DNA from: Clostridia bacterium
GTDB lineage: Bacteria > Bacillota_E > SLMV01 > PUMD01
Direction: 5' to 3'
NCBI GenBank assembly: GCA_007128555.1
Contig: SKXF01000391.1
Coordinates: forward strand, 1-8,745
DNA: 8,745 bases
Part shown: positions 6,958-8,745 of the stretch, in pieces
Layout of the letters: the number at the start of each line of letters is the position of its first letter
Numbering within the stretch: position 1 is the first letter of the stretch
Notes under the pieces: model-generated
What the model was told of the DNA's origin: nothing
What the model saw: only the letters and a program-made list of their open reading frames with translations
Databases searched by the model: none
Translations under genes and position numbers: made by a program

Positions 6958-7029
6958 CAAATAAGGCACTCCTTCCAATCGCACACTATGGGCGCGATGA
7001 AAACATGGTGCAACAGCAGGAGCGCCTCG
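6958..7029 (-). other. 72-nt spacer between the PBP gene and murE
   Basis: This is the only appreciable intergenic space in the window. It holds the murE ribosome binding site and, next to it, a possible RNA hairpin at 6998-6978. I see no convincing -35/-10 promoter pair and no hairpin followed by a T-run, so neither an internal promoter nor a terminator is called. The operon probably reads through it. Confidence 0.5.
6969..6976 (-). promoter_or_regulatory. Ribosome binding site of murE
   Basis: GGAAGGAG on the minus strand ends eleven bases before the ATG at 6957. This supports the ATG over the in-frame GTG at 6984, which would lie upstream of it. A TTG at 6960-6958 immediately before the ATG, eight bases from the site, is a possible alternative start adding one residue. 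Confidence 0.6.
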
Positions 7030-8745
7030 TCAGGGCGAACTCAGGTATAGATGAATGATGGTACCTCTCTGTACGTGGGTTCGCGGTGCAGGCTCCTGCC
7101 CTATTATGATTCCAGAACCGGTGACTTCCATGCGGAGACCGAGGGCACCGAGTTCTTCAGCAGCAGACCGAAGCGTCATCCCCATCAGGTCAGGCATCCG
7201 GACCATACCCACAGCGGCCGGTTCTTCATCCAGGCGCTCCGTATACAGGAGCACCTGCGACCCCGGGCGGACCTCTGCCCCCTCGGGAGGAAACTGCTCC
7301 TGCACCTCGCCGCCCGTTCCAACACGGGTGAAGTCAAGGCCCCTCTGTTCGAGGATCTGCTCCGCCTCCACCACCGACAGGCCCGTCACGCCCGGAACCT
7401 CCTGGAGGACCTCCTCGGGTTGCTCGACGGAACTCCCGGGCGCCGGACCTTGCATCTCATCCGGAAATTCCGGGGTGATCCCCAGGTAACGCAATGTCTC
7501 GCTCACCACGATCTGGAACACGGGCGCAGCGATCTGGCCACCGTAGTAGATGCCCTGCGGTTCGTCCACCACCACGTAACAGACCACGGCCGGTTCGCTG
7601 GCCGGGGCAAATCCCATGAAAGAGGCCAGGTGCCGATCCCTTGACACCACACCGTCCACGGTCTTCTGTGCCGTTCCTGTCTTTCCACCGACGCCATAGC
7701 CGGGGATTGCGGCCCGAGATCCCGTTCCCTCCTCCACAACGTTCACCATCAGATCCCGTATTGTGGCCGAGGTCTCCTCCGAGATCACCTGCCGGATCAC
7801 CTCCGGGGCGAGCTCCCGGATCTCCCCGGTCACCGCATCTTCGATACTGTGTACGATCTGGGGACGCATCAGGTATCCCCCGTTGATGATGGCACTCGTG
7901 GCGTTGATCATCTGCAGGGGCGTCAGGGTCAATGTCTGCCCAAAGGACATGACGGCCAGGTCCACCGGCCTCGCACTGTCCTGGGGCGGGAAAATACCCT
8001 TCGCCTCGCCGGGAAGATCGACTCCCGTGGGCGCCGTCAGGCCAAAGCCGTGAAGATACCGATAAAAGGCCTCCATGCCCAGGTCCAGCCCCGTCCTGAC
8101 AAAGATGGTGTTTGCAGACTTGGCGAATCCCAGGGTGAAATCTGCCGATCCGAGACCCTGTCGGTTCCAGTTGTGAATGACCGCTCCGGGCACCCTCACG
8201 TAACCCGGATCATAAAAGGGCGTCGACGGGGTGACCACACCCTCCTCGATAGCTGCCGCGCCGGTCACTGGCTTGAAAATGGATCCCGGGTGCTCCGTAT
8301 CACTGACCAGAGGATTCCGCCAGAGTACCGGGGAGACCTCCGACCAGCGGTTCAGGTCATAATTGGGATAAGATGCCATCGCCAGGATGTGCCCCGTGCT
8401 GGGATCCATCATGAGAAGATGGGCCCCGAGGGCCTCCGTCTCACGCACGACCCTGGCCAGTTCGCGCTCAGCAATATACTGTATGATTTCGTCGATGGAC
8501 AGGTACAGATTGCTTCCCTCAACCGGGGGAGTGTAATGATAGACAGCCTGGGGGATCTCGCGTCCCTCGGCGTCAAATTCCATGGATATTGCCCCGGGCT
8601 CCCCTCGCAGAAGTTTATCCATGCTCATTTCGATTCCCTCGAGGCCCTGGCTGTCAATGCCGGCAAAACCAAGGACCCGGGAAGCCAGCGTACCCTTGGG
8701 ATAAAAGCGCTCGCTCTCCATGGTGAAGTAAAGACCGGACAGGTC
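7030..8745 (-). CDS. Class B penicillin-binding protein with two PASTA domains, FtsI/SpoVD type (5' end beyond window)
   Basis: The product should be a membrane-anchored DD-transpeptidase that crosslinks septal or cortex peptidoglycan outside the membrane, with the SEDS protein encoded downstream as likely partner. The frame is open from the window edge at 8745, giving 571 residues; the cytoplasmic tail, membrane anchor and start of the pedestal domain are missing. Counting from the edge, the pedestal end carries RFYPKGTLASRVLGF (13-27) and GLEGIE (34-39). Transpeptidase motifs are SIFK (155-158, Ser155 as nucleophile), SAN (210-212) and KTG (355-357). The residue before PGS is His (HPGSIFKP) where Glu is usual. 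A Pro/Glu-rich linker (about 424-447) leads to two PASTA domains (about 449-503 and 515-568). Position ahead of murE fits both ftsI (pbpB) and spoVD, so no symbol is given. The first ATG within the visible part (8721) is internal and not the true start. Confidence 0.93.
   Translation of the reverse strand, partial: DLSGLYFTMESERFYPKGTLASRVLGFAGIDSQGLEGIEMSMDKLLRGEPGAISMEFDAEGREIPQAVYHYTPPVEGSNLYLSIDEIIQYIAERELARVVRETEALGAHLLMMDPSTGHILAMASYPNYDLNRWSEVSPVLWRNPLVSDTEHPGSIFKPVTGAAAIEEGVVTPSTPFYDPGYVRVPGAVIHNWNRQGLGSADFTLGFAKSANTIFVRTGLDLGMEAFYRYLHGFGLTAPTGVDLPGEAKGIFPPQDSARPVDLAVMSFGQTLTLTPLQMINATSAIINGGYLMRPQIVHSIEDAVTGEIRELAPEVIRQVISEETSATIRDLMVNVVEEGTGSRAAIPGYGVGGKTGTAQKTVDGVVSRDRHLASFMGFAPASEPAVVCYVVVDEPQGIYYGGQIAAPVFQIVVSETLRYLGITPEFPDEMQGPAPGSSVEQPEEVLQEVPGVTGLSVVEAEQILEQRGLDFTRVGTGGEVQEQFPPEGAEVRPGSQVLLYTERLDEEPAAVGMVRMPDLMGMTLRSAAEELGALGLRMEVTGSGIIIGQEPAPRTHVQRGTIIHLYLSSP

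Noticed and set aside
6958..6984. A longer murE starting at the GTG at 6984.
   Set aside because: The Shine-Dalgarno GGAAGGAG lies inside it, and MurE proteins typically begin at the MKL of the downstream ATG.
5398..7050. A 550-codon open frame on the plus strand, antisense to murE.
   Set aside because: It covers murE almost exactly. Its translation is rich in His, Arg, Pro and Gly with no recognisable domain, and there is no ribosome binding site. Long antisense frames are expected opposite GC-rich genes.

Overview
This window holds one uninterrupted segment of a dcw (division and cell wall) cluster. All seven genes lie on the minus strand, so transcription runs from the high coordinates to the low ones. 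In that order they are a class B penicillin-binding protein with PASTA domains (FtsI/SpoVD type, N-terminus beyond the right edge), murE, murF, mraY, a SEDS glycosyltransferase (ftsW/spoVE type), murG and murB (C-terminus beyond the left edge). Coding density is almost total. The largest gap is 72 nt, between the PBP gene and murE. Elsewhere the genes overlap by 4 nt or are separated by 4 to 16 nt, usually with a purine-rich Shine-Dalgarno sequence inside the end of the preceding gene. No rRNA, tRNA, mobile element, CRISPR array, promoter or terminator was seen.

The organism is probably a GC-rich member of the Bacillota (Clostridia or a neighbouring lineage). The gene order follows the Bacillus/Clostridium type of cluster (spoVD-murE-...-mraY-...-spoVE-murG-murB). 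MurG and MraY carry Gram-positive style motifs, the PBP ends in PASTA repeats, and strong GGAGG ribosome binding sites and GTG starts are common. MurE has the DNPR signature of enzymes that add meso-diaminopimelate, so the wall is predicted to be DAP-type. The phylum assignment is inference from layout and motifs; no phylogeny was possible.

The gene products form one pathway. MurB makes UDP-MurNAc. MurE adds the third residue of the stem peptide and MurF adds D-Ala-D-Ala. MraY transfers the phospho-MurNAc-pentapeptide to undecaprenyl phosphate (lipid I), and MurG adds GlcNAc (lipid II). The FtsW/SpoVE protein polymerises glycan and the class B PBP crosslinks it. The cytoplasmic steps of MurC and MurD are not encoded here.

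The window is mostly conventional. Points worth a second look are: no murD between mraY and ftsW, where the two genes overlap cleanly; a seven-G run at the end of murE that is one nucleotide away from fusing murE to murF; a substitution in a normally conserved SEDS loop; and three small RNA hairpin candidates. No new biological system was found.
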